From CAZIXN01 sp039180415 (GTDB lineage: Bacteria > Planctomycetota > Phycisphaerae > Phycisphaerales > Phycisphaeraceae): DNA of 64,000 nucleotides. Below the pieces are notes generated by a model. The model was not told the DNA's origin, ran no database searches, and was given only the letters and a program-made list of their open reading frames with translations. The DNA lies in contig JBCDDH010000008.1 of assembly GCA_039180415.1 (NCBI GenBank), positions 1-64,000 of the forward strand, in the 5' to 3' direction. A program made the translations under genes and the position numbers. Positions 26,547-35,919 of the stretch are shown here, in pieces (within the stretch, counting starts at the first letter, position 1; the number at the start of each line of letters is the position of its first letter).

Positions 26547-29500
26547 ATGGACCCGATCCGTTTTGCGATCCATAACCGCGTCAAGGTCGCCGTCGGCGTG
26601 ATCTTGCTGGTGCTGTTTGGGCTGCTCGCGCTCCGCAGCCTGCCCGTGCAACTCACCCCCGACGTCGACCCGACCATCATCACGGTCACCACCGAATGGA
26701 CCGGCGCGTCTCCCGAGGAGATTGAACGCGAGATCGTGGAAGAGCAGGAGGACGTGCTCAAGAACGTCCGCAACCTCGTCAAGATGGTCGCCACCGCGAG
26801 TCAGGGCGAAGCGTCGATCGAACTCGAATTCACCACGGGCACGCCGCTCGAATCCGCACGGGTCGAGGTCTCGGACGCGCTGCGGGAGGTGCCCGAATAC
26901 CCCGACGACGCCGAGGAGCCTGTGATCGTCACCGGCGAATCGGGGCCCGGTTCGCCGATCGCGTGGCTGCTGCTCACGACGCAGACCGACGACTTCGACG
27001 TGCAGACGCTCGGCGACGCCGCGGAAGACCGGATCAAGCCGTTTCTCGAGCGGGCCGCGGGCGTGTCCGAGGTCCGGGTGTACGGCGGTCGGGAGCGCGA
27101 GGTGCACATCGATTTCGACCCGTTCGCGGTCGCGCAGCGGCGGATCACGGTGGACCAACTCGCCGCGGCGTTGCGTCGCGAGAACGCCAACGTCTCGGCC
27201 GGCGAACTCGACGAGGGGCGGTACCAGACCCGCATCCGCACGGTCGGTCAGTACGACGACCTGAACCAGATCCGCCAGACGGTCGTGGCCTACGACGACA
27301 CCGGCGGGCCGATCCGCATCGACGATCTGGCCGAGGTCTCGGTCGGCTTCGAGAAGCGGCGCAGCTTCGTCCGCAGCCGTGGCACGCTCGCGCTGGCGAT
27401 GCCGGTCTACAAAGAGAGCGGCGCGAACGTGATCGCGGTGATGGAGCAGGTCCAGCAACGCATCGACGAGGTCAACGCGCAAGAGCTGCCCGCGATCGCG
27501 GTCGAGATCCAACGCACCCGCGGCCTCGCCGCGCCGCCCGAGTTGTTTTTGCGACAGGTGTACGACGAAACCGGGTACATCTACGACGCGTTGGGGCTGG
27601 TGCAGGCCAACCTCGTAGTTGGCGGCGTGCTGGCGGTGATTGCGCTGCTGGCGTTCCTGGAGCTACGCCGCCGGCCTTGGCTGGTGGCGGTCGGCGTGCC
27701 CGTGCTGCTCGTCCTCATGATCGCGGTGCGTGTGACGCCCCCGGGGTTTCCGACTTACGTTACCGCCGCCCTGCTCGCGATCGCCGTGTTGGGCGTCCTG
27801 TGGATCGCCCGGCCGACGCTGGTTATCGCCGTCGCGATCCCGATCTCCGTGATCGGCACGTTCGTCGTGATGATCGCCTTCGGCCGGAACCTCAACGTGA
27901 TCTCCCTGGCGGGCCTGGCGTTCGCCGTTGGGATGGTCGTCGACAACGCGATCGTGGTCCTCGAGAACATCGACCGCCACACCAACATGGGCAAGCCGCC
28001 CGCCCGCGCGGCGTACGACGGGGCCCGCGAGGTGTGGGGCGCGGTGCTGGCTTCGACGCTGACGACGCTGGCGGTCTTCGTGCCCGTGCTCACGATCCAG
28101 GAAGAAGCCGGCCAACTCTTCCGAGACATCGCGCTGGCGATCTGTGCGGCCGTGTCCCTGTCGCTGATCGTGTCGATCACGGTCATCCCGTCGCTCTCGG
28201 CCCGCATCCTCAGACGCCGTTCCGTTTCTCAAACGCAATCCGCGGCAAGCCCCGAAGACGCCCCAACCGGCCTTCGCCTCAACGCGTTGGCCCGTGTCGT
28301 CCGACGCGTCATCGATCCCGGCGCGGCCGGCGTCTCCGCGCGGGTCGCGGTGGTCGCCCTGTTCACGATGGCGGCGGTCGGCGGGGCGTGGTTCCTGATG
28401 CCCCCGACCGACTACCTGCCGCGCGGGAACCAGAACCTCGTGTTCGGCATCCTGCTCACCCCGCCGGGCTACGCGGTCGAACAAGCCGAGGACATCGGCC
28501 TCCGCGTCGAAGAGAAGATCCGCCCGTACTGGGAGGCCGAGTCGTCCGACGAACTCCAGGGCCTGCCGCCGGTTATCGATTTCTTTACGGGTGAGCAGGT
28601 CGATGACGTGCCTCCGCTCGACAACTACTTCTTTGTCGGGTTCAACGGGCTGGTGTTTAACGGCGCGACCAGCGTCGACAAGAACAACGTCAAACCTATC
28701 GAGGCGTTGCTCGGCTCGGCGACCACCGGGCCGTGGGGCTTCGGATTCGCGGCGCAGTCTTCGCTGTTCGGACGCGGTTCGTCCGGCAGCCGACAGATCG
28801 ATATCGAGTTGTCGGGCAGCGATCTGGCCGAGGTGCGGGACGCGGGGGCGGCGGTGTTGGGCGCGATGCGTGGTTTGTACGGGTTCGCCGGCGTTCAGCC
28901 CACGCCCACGAACTTCGACAAGCAGGCCCGCGAGGTCCGGCTCGAACTCGACCGTGTCAAGGCCACCGAACTCGGATTGGACATGACCTCGCTGGGCGGC
29001 GCGGTCGCGGCGATGGTCGACGGCGTCCGCGTCGGCGATTTCCGGCTGTCCGGCGAAGCGATCGACATCCTCGCGCGCCAGCGCATCCCCGAGGGCGACC
29101 GCCCGCAACCCGAACGGCTCGCCCAAGTCCCGCTGGCCTTCCGCAACGGCGCGGGCGAGACCGGCGTCGTCCCGCTCTCGGCCGTGGCGAACATCCGGCG
29201 CACCGTCGCGCCCCAAGAGATCCGCCGCATCGAAGAACGACGCGCGGTTACCCTCGCCGTCACGCCGCCCGATGAAGTGCCGCTCGAAACCGCGACGGCC
29301 GATATTGAGAACGTCATCGCCGGCATGCGGGCCTCGGGCGCGATCGCGCCCACGGTCGAAATCGATCTGGCCGGCTCGGCGAGCAAGCTGGAAGAGGTCC
29401 GCGAGCAGATGGTCGGCGCGTGGTCGGGCTTCAACGCCGCGTCTGTGGCGTCGGTCGGCGCGTCCCGGCTGCTGCTGGCTTTGCTCGTGACGTACCTGCT

Positions 29501-30137
29501 GATGGCGGCTTTGTTTGAGAGTTTTGTGTACCCGTTTGTCATCCTGTTCTCCGTGCCGCTCGCGGCCGTGGGCGGGTTCGTCGGGCTCAAGTTCGTGCAC
29601 GACGGCTGGGGGATGGCGGATTGGCCGATCGTCGGCGAGTCGCTTTACGCGGCGCTCGGGCCGGGCGGCTGGGGATTGATCCAACCGACGCAACTCTTGG
29701 ACACGCTGACGATGCTCGGCTTCGTGATCCTGATCGGCGTGGTCGTCAACAACGCCATCCTGCTGGTGCACCAGAGCCTGAATTTCATGCGGGGCTTGGG
29801 GGATTCGGGCGACACCTACGGCGTCAACGTGCCCATGCCCGACGCGATCGCGATGGCAGTCCAGACCCGCGTTCGGCCGATCTTCATGACCACCGCGACC
29901 TCGGTCGCGGGCATGCTGCCGCTGGTGCTCACCCCCGGCTCGGGATCGGAGTTGTACCGGGGTTTGGGCGCGGTGGTGGTCGGAGGGTTGGTCGTCTCGA
30001 CGGTGTTCACGCTGGTACTGGTCCCGCTGCTGCTGTCGCTGATGATGCAAGTCCGTCCCGACCAGGCTGCGATCCCGGATACGCAAGCCGCCACGGACGC
30101 GGGCGGAGCCAGCGGTGCGGGCCCGCTCCCTGCGTAA
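26547..30137 (+). CDS. RND-family efflux permease (AcrB/HAE1-like)
   Basis: Proton-driven inner-membrane pump of 1196 residues, longer than AcrB (about 1050). It starts with MDPIRFAIHNRVKV and a first membrane helix, then the porter domain beginning LPVQLTPDVDPTIITVTTEW. Helices 2-6 include the conserved GMVVDNAIVVLENIDRH loop, and the second half repeats the plan with the ILIGVVVNNAILLVHQ segment and the ending FMTTATSVAGMLPLVL. An extra 40-60 residues with added hydrophobic helices occur near 355-420 (LVAVGVPVLLVLMIAVRV), and another insert lies near 1005-1030. Together with the adaptor it forms an efflux pair; no outer-membrane TolC-like gene or regulator is adjacent. It converges with the ABC permease gene. 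Confidence 0.93.
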   Translation: MDPIRFAIHNRVKVAVGVILLVLFGLLALRSLPVQLTPDVDPTIITVTTEWTGASPEEIEREIVEEQEDVLKNVRNLVKMVATASQGEASIELEFTTGTPLESARVEVSDALREVPEYPDDAEEPVIVTGESGPGSPIAWLLLTTQTDDFDVQTLGDAAEDRIKPFLERAAGVSEVRVYGGREREVHIDFDPFAVAQRRITVDQLAAALRRENANVSAGELDEGRYQTRIRTVGQYDDLNQIRQTVVAYDDTGGPIRIDDLAEVSVGFEKRRSFVRSRGTLALAMPVYKESGANVIAVMEQVQQRIDEVNAQELPAIAVEIQRTRGLAAPPELFLRQVYDETGYIYDALGLVQANLVVGGVLAVIALLAFLELRRRPWLVAVGVPVLLVLMIAVRVTPPGFPTYVTAALLAIAVLGVLWIARPTLVIAVAIPISVIGTFVVMIAFGRNLNVISLAGLAFAVGMVVDNAIVVLENIDRHTNMGKPPARAAYDGAREVWGAVLASTLTTLAVFVPVLTIQEEAGQLFRDIALAICAAVSLSLIVSITVIPSLSARILRRRSVSQTQSAASPEDAPTGLRLNALARVVRRVIDPGAAGVSARVAVVALFTMAAVGGAWFLMPPTDYLPRGNQNLVFGILLTPPGYAVEQAEDIGLRVEEKIRPYWEAESSDELQGLPPVIDFFTGEQVDDVPPLDNYFFVGFNGLVFNGATSVDKNNVKPIEALLGSATTGPWGFGFAAQSSLFGRGSSGSRQIDIELSGSDLAEVRDAGAAVLGAMRGLYGFAGVQPTPTNFDKQAREVRLELDRVKATELGLDMTSLGGAVAAMVDGVRVGDFRLSGEAIDILARQRIPEGDRPQPERLAQVPLAFRNGAGETGVVPLSAVANIRRTVAPQEIRRIEERRAVTLAVTPPDEVPLETATADIENVIAGMRASGAIAPTVEIDLAGSASKLEEVREQMVGAWSGFNAASVASVGASRLLLALLVTYLLMAALFESFVYPFVILFSVPLAAVGGFVGLKFVHDGWGMADWPIVGESLYAALGPGGWGLIQPTQLLDTLTMLGFVILIGVVVNNAILLVHQSLNFMRGLGDSGDTYGVNVPMPDAIAMAVQTRVRPIFMTTATSVAGMLPLVLTPGSGSELYRGLGAVVVGGLVVSTVFTLVLVPLLLSLMMQVRPDQAAIPDTQAATDAGGASGAGPLPA

Positions 30138-30146
30138 AGCCTGGGA

Positions 30147-31955
30147 TCATTTCTCGGTGGGCACGACGATGCCGCGCATGATCGTGCGTTGCACCAGCAG
30201 GAACAGCGCCAGCGTCGGCACACTCGCGATGACCACCGACGCGAACACGCCGGAACTGCTTGCGCGTTCTTGGTATTGAAACAACCAGACGGAGATGAGC
30301 CACATGTCGCGGTCGGGCGCGACCAGCAACGCGTAGAGGAACATGGTGTACGCGGCCGTGAACGTCTGCAACGCGACCACGGCGAGGATCGGTTTGCTCA
30401 GGGCCATCGCGATCTGGAAGAACATCCGCAGTTCGGATGCGCCGTCGATCGTGCCCGCCTCGTACAACTCCTTCGGAAGCGAGTCGAAAAACCCTTTCAG
30501 GAGAAAGATCAAGTACCCGTTCGCGATCAACGGAAGCAGCAACGCGACAAACGTGTTCATCAGTCCGAGGTTCCGTAAGACGATGAACTGCGGGATCAGC
30601 GTGACCATCGGTGGGAACGCCATCGTGGCCATCAGGATGAGCAACGCCTTGTATCCGCCGCGTAGTCGGAAACGTGAAAGCCCGTACGCGGCCAGCGGGT
30701 TGACCAGCAGGGCGAGGGCGATGGAGAGCGTGCAGTAGACGACGGTGTTCCACAGCGCCCGCCCTTCTCCGGCCAGCTCGTCCCAGACGTTGACGTAGTT
30801 GCGGAAGGCGAATTGGCGACGGAGTTGACCGGCATGCGCTCGCACGTACCGCCACTCAGAAAGCGAGGGCTGATCGCCGGATTCAAACGCCAGCCCGACG
30901 TGCAATACATTGAGCCGTTCGTCGGGTTGGCGATCGAGGAACCGCAAGTAGTCTTGACGTTGGGGGCCACGCAGCCAGGGCTGTGCGCCGTGGCCGGTGA
31001 GCGGCGCGTCTTCGATGGCTCCGAATTCCGAGCCCCATAATCGGTTGAGTGCCGCGACGCCGCCGTAGGTGTCGTGGAGGAACCGATGCCACTCGGCCTT
31101 GACGTCCTCTCCGGGCCCGCCGTTGACCGTGATGAACGTCGGGTTCAGCTCTTGGCGGAGGTAGTCGATCCACAGCCGGTGGAAGCCCTCCGAGGTGGGC
31201 GTGGCCGCCAAAGCGTGGTGCAGCGCGAAATGCGACCACCGTTCGAGCGGCCGGCCGACGATCTCCGAGAACGCGGCCAAGGCCGCTTCGTCCCGGCCGA
31301 ACGTCGGGAACACCATGGTTTCGAGGAAGTGCCCGGTGATACTTAACGGCTGCCTTTCTGCGGGCGGGCGCTCTTGGGCGACTTCCAGGTAAGCGTCGAA
31401 GATCGGACCGGTCGGGTGGTCGTACCGCCGATCAAACCAACGCGGCGGCGGCATCACGACCGTCAACCAGCTGGGCGTGGGGTCGCCGCCCGCGTCGACG
31501 TAAGCCATTAAGTCGCCGCCGAAGCGTTCGACCAGCTTTTCACGGATGCGGCGAAGGTTGCCGGGCACGGCCTTGTTCGCTTGGGTTCCGCCGAGCACGA
31601 ATTCGAAGAAATTTTGGTTCGAAGAATCGGGATGCGGCAAACCAAACTCGGAGGCCTGCGGCGGCGAGACCTCTGCGAACGAGAAGTACGCTTCGCGATG
31701 CGCACGGTTCAGCGCGTTGATGTCGCCGTTGTATTTAAACTCCAGGAACTTGCGGTATAGCGCTTCGTCCTCAACGAGATAATCGGGGAGCAAGTCGAGC
31801 TCGGATTCGTCGACCGCGCTGCGCACCGACCCCGAGAGCATCACGAGAAACGGGTACACCATCGTCACCCCGCCGAGCAGCAGCAGCGCGACGATGCCGG
31901 CGTGAATGAGCCGGCCTTTCGTGCTCTTTTGCTCGGTGGGCAGCAGGATGGCCAC
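30147..31955 (-). CDS. Sugar ABC transporter permease (MalG-like) with large extracytoplasmic insert
   Basis: Inner-membrane permease of 602 residues, twice the usual 280. Helix 1 is at about 17-40 and the remaining five helices lie in 402-602, with the ATPase-docking EAA loop ELYEAGTIDGASELRMFF near 495. The segment between (about 45-400) is an extracytoplasmic insert. It contains a motif twice: residues 66-98 (YRKFLEFKYNGDINALNRAH) and 288-318 (EWHRFLHDTYGGVAALNRLWG), resembling the Y-G-x-x-x-x-L-N-x-x-W-G stretch of GH42-type beta-galactosidases; a third weaker copy is near 140-172. It may bind sugar at the pore mouth. The partner permease gene ends 3 nt upstream; no ATPase gene is present. 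Confidence 0.87.
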   Translation of the reverse strand: MAILLPTEQKSTKGRLIHAGIVALLLLGGVTMVYPFLVMLSGSVRSAVDESELDLLPDYLVEDEALYRKFLEFKYNGDINALNRAHREAYFSFAEVSPPQASEFGLPHPDSSNQNFFEFVLGGTQANKAVPGNLRRIREKLVERFGGDLMAYVDAGGDPTPSWLTVVMPPPRWFDRRYDHPTGPIFDAYLEVAQERPPAERQPLSITGHFLETMVFPTFGRDEAALAAFSEIVGRPLERWSHFALHHALAATPTSEGFHRLWIDYLRQELNPTFITVNGGPGEDVKAEWHRFLHDTYGGVAALNRLWGSEFGAIEDAPLTGHGAQPWLRGPQRQDYLRFLDRQPDERLNVLHVGLAFESGDQPSLSEWRYVRAHAGQLRRQFAFRNYVNVWDELAGEGRALWNTVVYCTLSIALALLVNPLAAYGLSRFRLRGGYKALLILMATMAFPPMVTLIPQFIVLRNLGLMNTFVALLLPLIANGYLIFLLKGFFDSLPKELYEAGTIDGASELRMFFQIAMALSKPILAVVALQTFTAAYTMFLYALLVAPDRDMWLISVWLFQYQERASSSGVFASVVIASVPTLALFLLVQRTIMRGIVVPTEK

Positions 31956-31958
31956 GGT

Positions 31959-34727
31959 TTAGTTTCGCCCTCCCGCGAACTCGGCACGGCTGAGCATCTT
32001 GAGCTGGTAGGCGGTGAACCCGATCAGGATCGCGCCGAGGATCCAGGCCATCGCCGCGCCGATGCCGAAGCGCAGGTCGAGGAATGCGCGGTTGAACACC
32101 TCCAGCGCGAGCACCGTCGTCGCGTCCTGGGGGCCGCCTTGGGTCATCGCCAGGATGAAGTCGACGCCGCCTTTGAATGCCGCGACCACCGCCGCGATGA
32201 ACTGGATCACGATGAGAAACTTCAAGCGGGGCAGCGTGATGTAGAAGACGCGCGCCCACACGCCTGCTCCGTCGATCGCGGCGGCCTCGTACAGATCGCT
32301 CGGCACGGTCTTGAGTGCGGCGAGGTAGAGCAGGCAGCCGGGGCCCATGGTCGCCCAGACGATCGGGATCACGGTCCAGAACATCGCGGTGTCGGGCCCG
32401 GCGATGAAGCGCAGCGGCTCGAGGGCGTACGCGCCAAACACGGCCGAAAACCCCACGGAATTTAAAGCGGAAAGCCCGCCCCACCCGACCACTCCGGCTA
32501 CCGCCCAGAGCCCGAGCTTGAGCGGCTTGGTCATCTCGTCGAGCTTGATCGGTAGCATCACGAGTGTGACGAACAAGCTCAGCCACAGCGCGGCGACCGA
32601 CAGCTTCACGAGCGTCGCCACGGCCGCGGGGAGCGTGTTGAGCGAGAGGACCAGTTGATTGAGGATGCCGAACGCGGAAGGCTCGTAGAGCTGCTTCCAG
32701 AGGAACATGATGATGACGCCCGAGATCACGGCGGGCAGGTAGTAGACGGTGCGGAAGACGTATTTCAGGAAGTTGGTGGGTACTTCGTCGAGCAGGATCG
32801 CGAGCAGGATCGGTGGCCAGAAGCCCAACACGATCATGAGCGCGACGAAGTAGAACGTCCGGCCGAGCGACGCCCAGAAGCGTTCGTCGAAGAGCACGTT
32901 GGCGAAGTTGTCCACGCCGACGAGAGTGGACTGCTGCACGACGCGATAGTCGGAGACGGCCATGACCGCCCCGCCCAGCAGCGGGCCGTACTGCCAGGCC
33001 AGCATGAGGAGCATCGCCGGCGTGAGCAGCGCCCAGCCCCAGGAAAACCGGAAGCGTTTCTGCCCTTGCGGCGTGGGCGGCGCGTTGGCTCGGTCGAGCT
33101 TGGTGAAGAAGCGCCAGACGTGGCCGAAACCCAGCAGGAACGCGGCGGCGACGCCAACGAGCACGACCCACGCCCACGCACGGCGGGTCATGCGTTCTTC
33201 GTCGCTGAGGTTGCCGAGCACGCGGCGGTCCACGTCGGCCGCGGACTCGGCGAGTAACTCCCGGATCATCGCGACGCGTTGCTCCTGGGGCACGTCGGCG
33301 AGATCGAGGTCCATCGCCCGGCTGACCGGCAGGTTCATGTGCAGGTCGATGTTCTGGGTGTTCTGGCCGTAGGGCTCGGGCACCCCGTTCGCCAGCGCGG
33401 TTTCGTAGGCCTCCTGCCAGCCGGCGGGGACGCGCTCGAGGATGCGGTCGTAGCCGTACCTCTTGAGCAGCGCAGGCGAGACGAATTCGCCGAAGCCTTG
33501 GTCGACCATGACGCGGGTGCGGATGCGTTTTGCTTCGTCGGAGGTCATGAACCAGATGTACTTCGCGGCCGCGAGTTGCTGGTCGGGCGTCGCGCCGGCG
33601 AAGACGCCGAGCATCATGGCGTTGATCTCGCTGCCGCGCGTGCCGGCCCAAGACTTAGGCAGCGGCGCGATGCCGACGAGTTGCGGATTGAGATCGCCGA
33701 GCAACTCTTCGGTGAGGTACTCGAAGCGCATCCCGATGCGGCCCTGGTCGAAGAGCAGCTTGATTTCGGCCCCGCCGATGTAGCCGGCCCCCGGGATGGT
33801 CTGGCCGTCACGCGGGAACGGGCCACGGAGCAGCTCCCACACGTAGCTGTACGCCTCGGCGGCTTCGTGGGTGTCGTAGGCGGCACGCCACTGGCCGTCG
33901 TCGTCTTGCGTGACGGCGCGGCCGCCGTGGCTGACGAGGAAGCCGTAGGTGGTGTAGCTGAGCAGGTTGCCCACGGCGATGCCGTACTGCTGGCGCTGCG
34001 GAACGGTGAGCCGTCGGGCGGCTTCCAACAACTCCTCCCAGGTTTCCGGAGGCGCATCGGGGTTGAGGCCGGCCTGGTTGAAAAGGTCGCGTCGGTACAG
34101 CAACGCGATAATGACCGGGTTGTACGGGATGGCCCAGACGTGGGTCTTGGGCGTGCCGTCGGGGTTGAGCATCCGGCCGGATTCGTCGGGGCGGTGGACG
34201 ACGGGCCAGGCGTTGTCGGGGACACGCTGGCGGATTTGCGTGAGCGCGTCGTCGATTTGCTCCGCGGTGGGGTGGTGGGTGAAGCGTCGCCCGTCGTGTT
34301 CGAGCAGCCTCGGGTCCTCGGCCAGGATGCGGGCGAGCAGCACCTCCATCGGCGCGAGGAAGCCCTGGCCGATGTAGGTCGAGGACTGACGGAAGTTGAC
34401 GTAGATCGCGTGGGGCGGGACGCCGGCGGCGATGGCCATGAGTGGGCCGGAATCCATCGCCGACCCCCCGATGCGAGGCATGGTGAACGGTTCGACGTTG
34501 ATGTCGGGGTTGGCTTCAAGAAACGCGCGGATGGTGGCACGCAGGGCTTGAGCGGGGACGTCGGTGCGCTCGGGGTCGGGCACCCCCTCGGCCCGGATGG
34601 TGGTGGCGGCCGGATTGGCACGCACGAATGCGGGCACGACGCATACCACCGTCACGACCAGAACGAGGCGCCGAAGACTCGCGCGCCGGAAAATACCGCA
34701 AATTGTGGTGCGATCGCCGACTTTCAA
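31959..34727 (-). CDS. ABC transporter fusion: sugar-binding protein plus permease (MalF-like)
   Basis: A 922-residue fusion. After a signal-type helix (RRLVLVVTVVCVVPAFVRA) residues about 45-510 form a family-1-like extracellular solute-binding protein (WAIPYNPVIIALLYRRDLF, ETWEELLEAARRLT, FDQGRIGMRFEY, KYIWFMTSDEAKR). A helix near 517-540 crosses the membrane, and residues about 565-922 are a permease with the EAA loop LYEAAAIDGAGVWARVFYITLP. The binding protein is thus tethered in cis to the pore. The start is a TTG at 34727; a downstream GTG in the signal helix is possible but would lose the basic n-region. The second permease starts 3 nt after the stop. A carbohydrate substrate is suggested by the neighbouring xylA and GH113 genes. 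Confidence 0.88.
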   Translation of the reverse strand: MKVGDRTTICGIFRRASLRRLVLVVTVVCVVPAFVRANPAATTIRAEGVPDPERTDVPAQALRATIRAFLEANPDINVEPFTMPRIGGSAMDSGPLMAIAAGVPPHAIYVNFRQSSTYIGQGFLAPMEVLLARILAEDPRLLEHDGRRFTHHPTAEQIDDALTQIRQRVPDNAWPVVHRPDESGRMLNPDGTPKTHVWAIPYNPVIIALLYRRDLFNQAGLNPDAPPETWEELLEAARRLTVPQRQQYGIAVGNLLSYTTYGFLVSHGGRAVTQDDDGQWRAAYDTHEAAEAYSYVWELLRGPFPRDGQTIPGAGYIGGAEIKLLFDQGRIGMRFEYLTEELLGDLNPQLVGIAPLPKSWAGTRGSEINAMMLGVFAGATPDQQLAAAKYIWFMTSDEAKRIRTRVMVDQGFGEFVSPALLKRYGYDRILERVPAGWQEAYETALANGVPEPYGQNTQNIDLHMNLPVSRAMDLDLADVPQEQRVAMIRELLAESAADVDRRVLGNLSDEERMTRRAWAWVVLVGVAAAFLLGFGHVWRFFTKLDRANAPPTPQGQKRFRFSWGWALLTPAMLLMLAWQYGPLLGGAVMAVSDYRVVQQSTLVGVDNFANVLFDERFWASLGRTFYFVALMIVLGFWPPILLAILLDEVPTNFLKYVFRTVYYLPAVISGVIIMFLWKQLYEPSAFGILNQLVLSLNTLPAAVATLVKLSVAALWLSLFVTLVMLPIKLDEMTKPLKLGLWAVAGVVGWGGLSALNSVGFSAVFGAYALEPLRFIAGPDTAMFWTVIPIVWATMGPGCLLYLAALKTVPSDLYEAAAIDGAGVWARVFYITLPRLKFLIVIQFIAAVVAAFKGGVDFILAMTQGGPQDATTVLALEVFNRAFLDLRFGIGAAMAWILGAILIGFTAYQLKMLSRAEFAGGRN

Positions 34728-34732
34728 GATTC

Positions 34733-34738
34733 TATAAT
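34733..34738 (+). promoter_or_regulatory. Consensus TATAAT hexamer in divergent region
   Basis: A perfect TATAAT (34733-34738) lies 44 nt before the tautomerase ATG in an AT-rich island between divergent genes. No good -35 is seen at 16-18 nt. On the opposite strand the same bases read TATTATAG just upstream of the TTG start of the ABC fusion, so the hexamer could serve either gene. Confidence 0.35.
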
Positions 34739-34782
34739 AACGTTGCGTTCGGCGATTGCACGCGCCGCGATACGCTTGGTTG

Positions 34783-34986
34783 ATGGCCTACGTCAACGTC
34801 AAGATTACCCGGGACGGCGTCACTTACGAACAAAAGCGTGCGATCGTCGCCGACGTCACCGCGTCGCTGGTGAAACGCCTGGGCAAACGCCCGGAACACA
34901 TCCATATCGTGATCGATGAGGTCGAGCCCGAGAATTGGGGGTTCGCGGGCGTGTTGACGGATGAGTACCGGGCCTCGAACCCTTGA
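34783..34986 (+). CDS. 4-oxalocrotonate tautomerase family protein, catalytic Pro1 replaced by Ala
   Basis: Short protein of 67 residues with the beta-alpha-beta pattern of the 4-OT family: MAYVNVKITRDGVTYEQKRA, then VTASLVKRLGKRPEHIHIVID and the ending EVEPENWGFAGVLTDEY. In active family members the residue after Met is Pro, which becomes the N-terminal catalytic base after Met removal (MPYVNVKIT). Here the ATG is followed by GCC, so the residue is Ala. No alternative start in frame would place a Pro at position 1: the only upstream option (GTG, 34756) adds unrelated residues. It may be a non-catalytic or altered-specificity member. The gene stands alone, divergent from the ABC transporter genes. 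Confidence 0.85.
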   Translation: MAYVNVKITRDGVTYEQKRAIVADVTASLVKRLGKRPEHIHIVIDEVEPENWGFAGVLTDEYRASNP

Positions 34987-34995
34987 TGGGTTTTG

Positions 34996-35889
34996 TCAAG
35001 ACGGCCGGAGCAAGTCGCGGCAAAGGTGGACGGTTCGGTTGAGGAAGCTTTGCGCGTGAGTGTCAGGGTTGTTCGACCCGTCCCAAGGCAGGTCGATCTG
35101 CAGGAGTCGAGCGCGGACGCCGTCGTCTTCCCAGAAGCCGCCGAGGGGTAAAGCTGGGAGCCGGTCGGGGCGTTCGGCACCGTAGGCGTTGACGTAGTAA
35201 TACGGTTGATCGTACGTGTCGTCGCCCGCCGCGTACCCGACGCCGATGGACGGGGCGTTCGCAAAGTCGGCGTCGGGCTCGAGGCCGATGAGCAGCCCGG
35301 TATCGAAATGGTGTGGCCAGAGCCGAGGCTCGGTCGCAAACGGTTCGCGTCGGCGGAGCGCTTCGAGTTGGGCGTGACCGGTAAGCAAATGCTCCCACAT
35401 TTGCTCGAAGGCTTCGGGGTCGTCCTCGCTGTCGAAAGGGTGGCCGCGCCGGACCGGGTGATCGGGCAGGTCGTAATCGCGGAGCGTGAGCGCTTGGCCG
35501 CTCAGTTCCGGCAACTGTTTTTGTAGCCAGTCGAAGAGTTGGCCGAGCGTTTGGCCGTGGATCGGAAGTCGCGGCGGGTTGGCTTCGGGGCGTCCCGACA
35601 ACATGACGAGCGCCGGCGAAGACCCGCGGCCGGCGTTTAGACCGACGCGTCGACCGTCGGACAGTGGGTGCGAGCACATGACGCCCGGCACGCGTTCGAT
35701 CGGGCCAAGGTTGGACTGGCCGTCGTCGCCTCGCCGCGGCAGCAGAGCGTCAGTGACGGCGACGATGGCTTGTGCGGCCCAATGGAGTTGCAGACGCGCG
35801 TCGGTAAGCGAACGCGGGTTCCGGACCGCCGCGCGTACGGTTTGACCGTTCGAAAGCGTGCGTTCGACGTGGCCGAGGTAGCGTTGCAT
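34996..35889 (-). CDS. Conserved-type hypothetical protein with WPHHFD motif
   Basis: Cytoplasmic-looking protein of 297 residues with no signal peptide or membrane helix. The central motif PRLWPHHFDTGLLIGL (near residue 190) followed by SIGVGYAAGDDTYDQPYYYVNAYG and LGGFWEDDGVRARLL resembles uncharacterised proteins of the DUF5996 type, which share a W-P-H-H-F-D core; that match is from memory. The two His and Asp could bind a metal. The N-terminal 100 residues look like a separate helical domain. It lies 30 nt upstream of nothing on its strand and follows the GH113-like gene direction, so it may be the last gene of a xylA-GH113 region. No function is assigned. Confidence 0.6.
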   Translation of the reverse strand: MQRYLGHVERTLSNGQTVRAAVRNPRSLTDARLQLHWAAQAIVAVTDALLPRRGDDGQSNLGPIERVPGVMCSHPLSDGRRVGLNAGRGSSPALVMLSGRPEANPPRLPIHGQTLGQLFDWLQKQLPELSGQALTLRDYDLPDHPVRRGHPFDSEDDPEAFEQMWEHLLTGHAQLEALRRREPFATEPRLWPHHFDTGLLIGLEPDADFANAPSIGVGYAAGDDTYDQPYYYVNAYGAERPDRLPALPLGGFWEDDGVRARLLQIDLPWDGSNNPDTHAQSFLNRTVHLCRDLLRPS

Positions 35890-35919
35890 GCGAGGGGTCG
35901 CGTTAGAGAAAGCGGAGAC

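Noticed and set aside
27663..30086. 807-codon frame antisense to the RND pump gene
   Set aside because: Composition dominated by Arg, Asp, His and Gln with no domain; shadow of a GC-rich gene.
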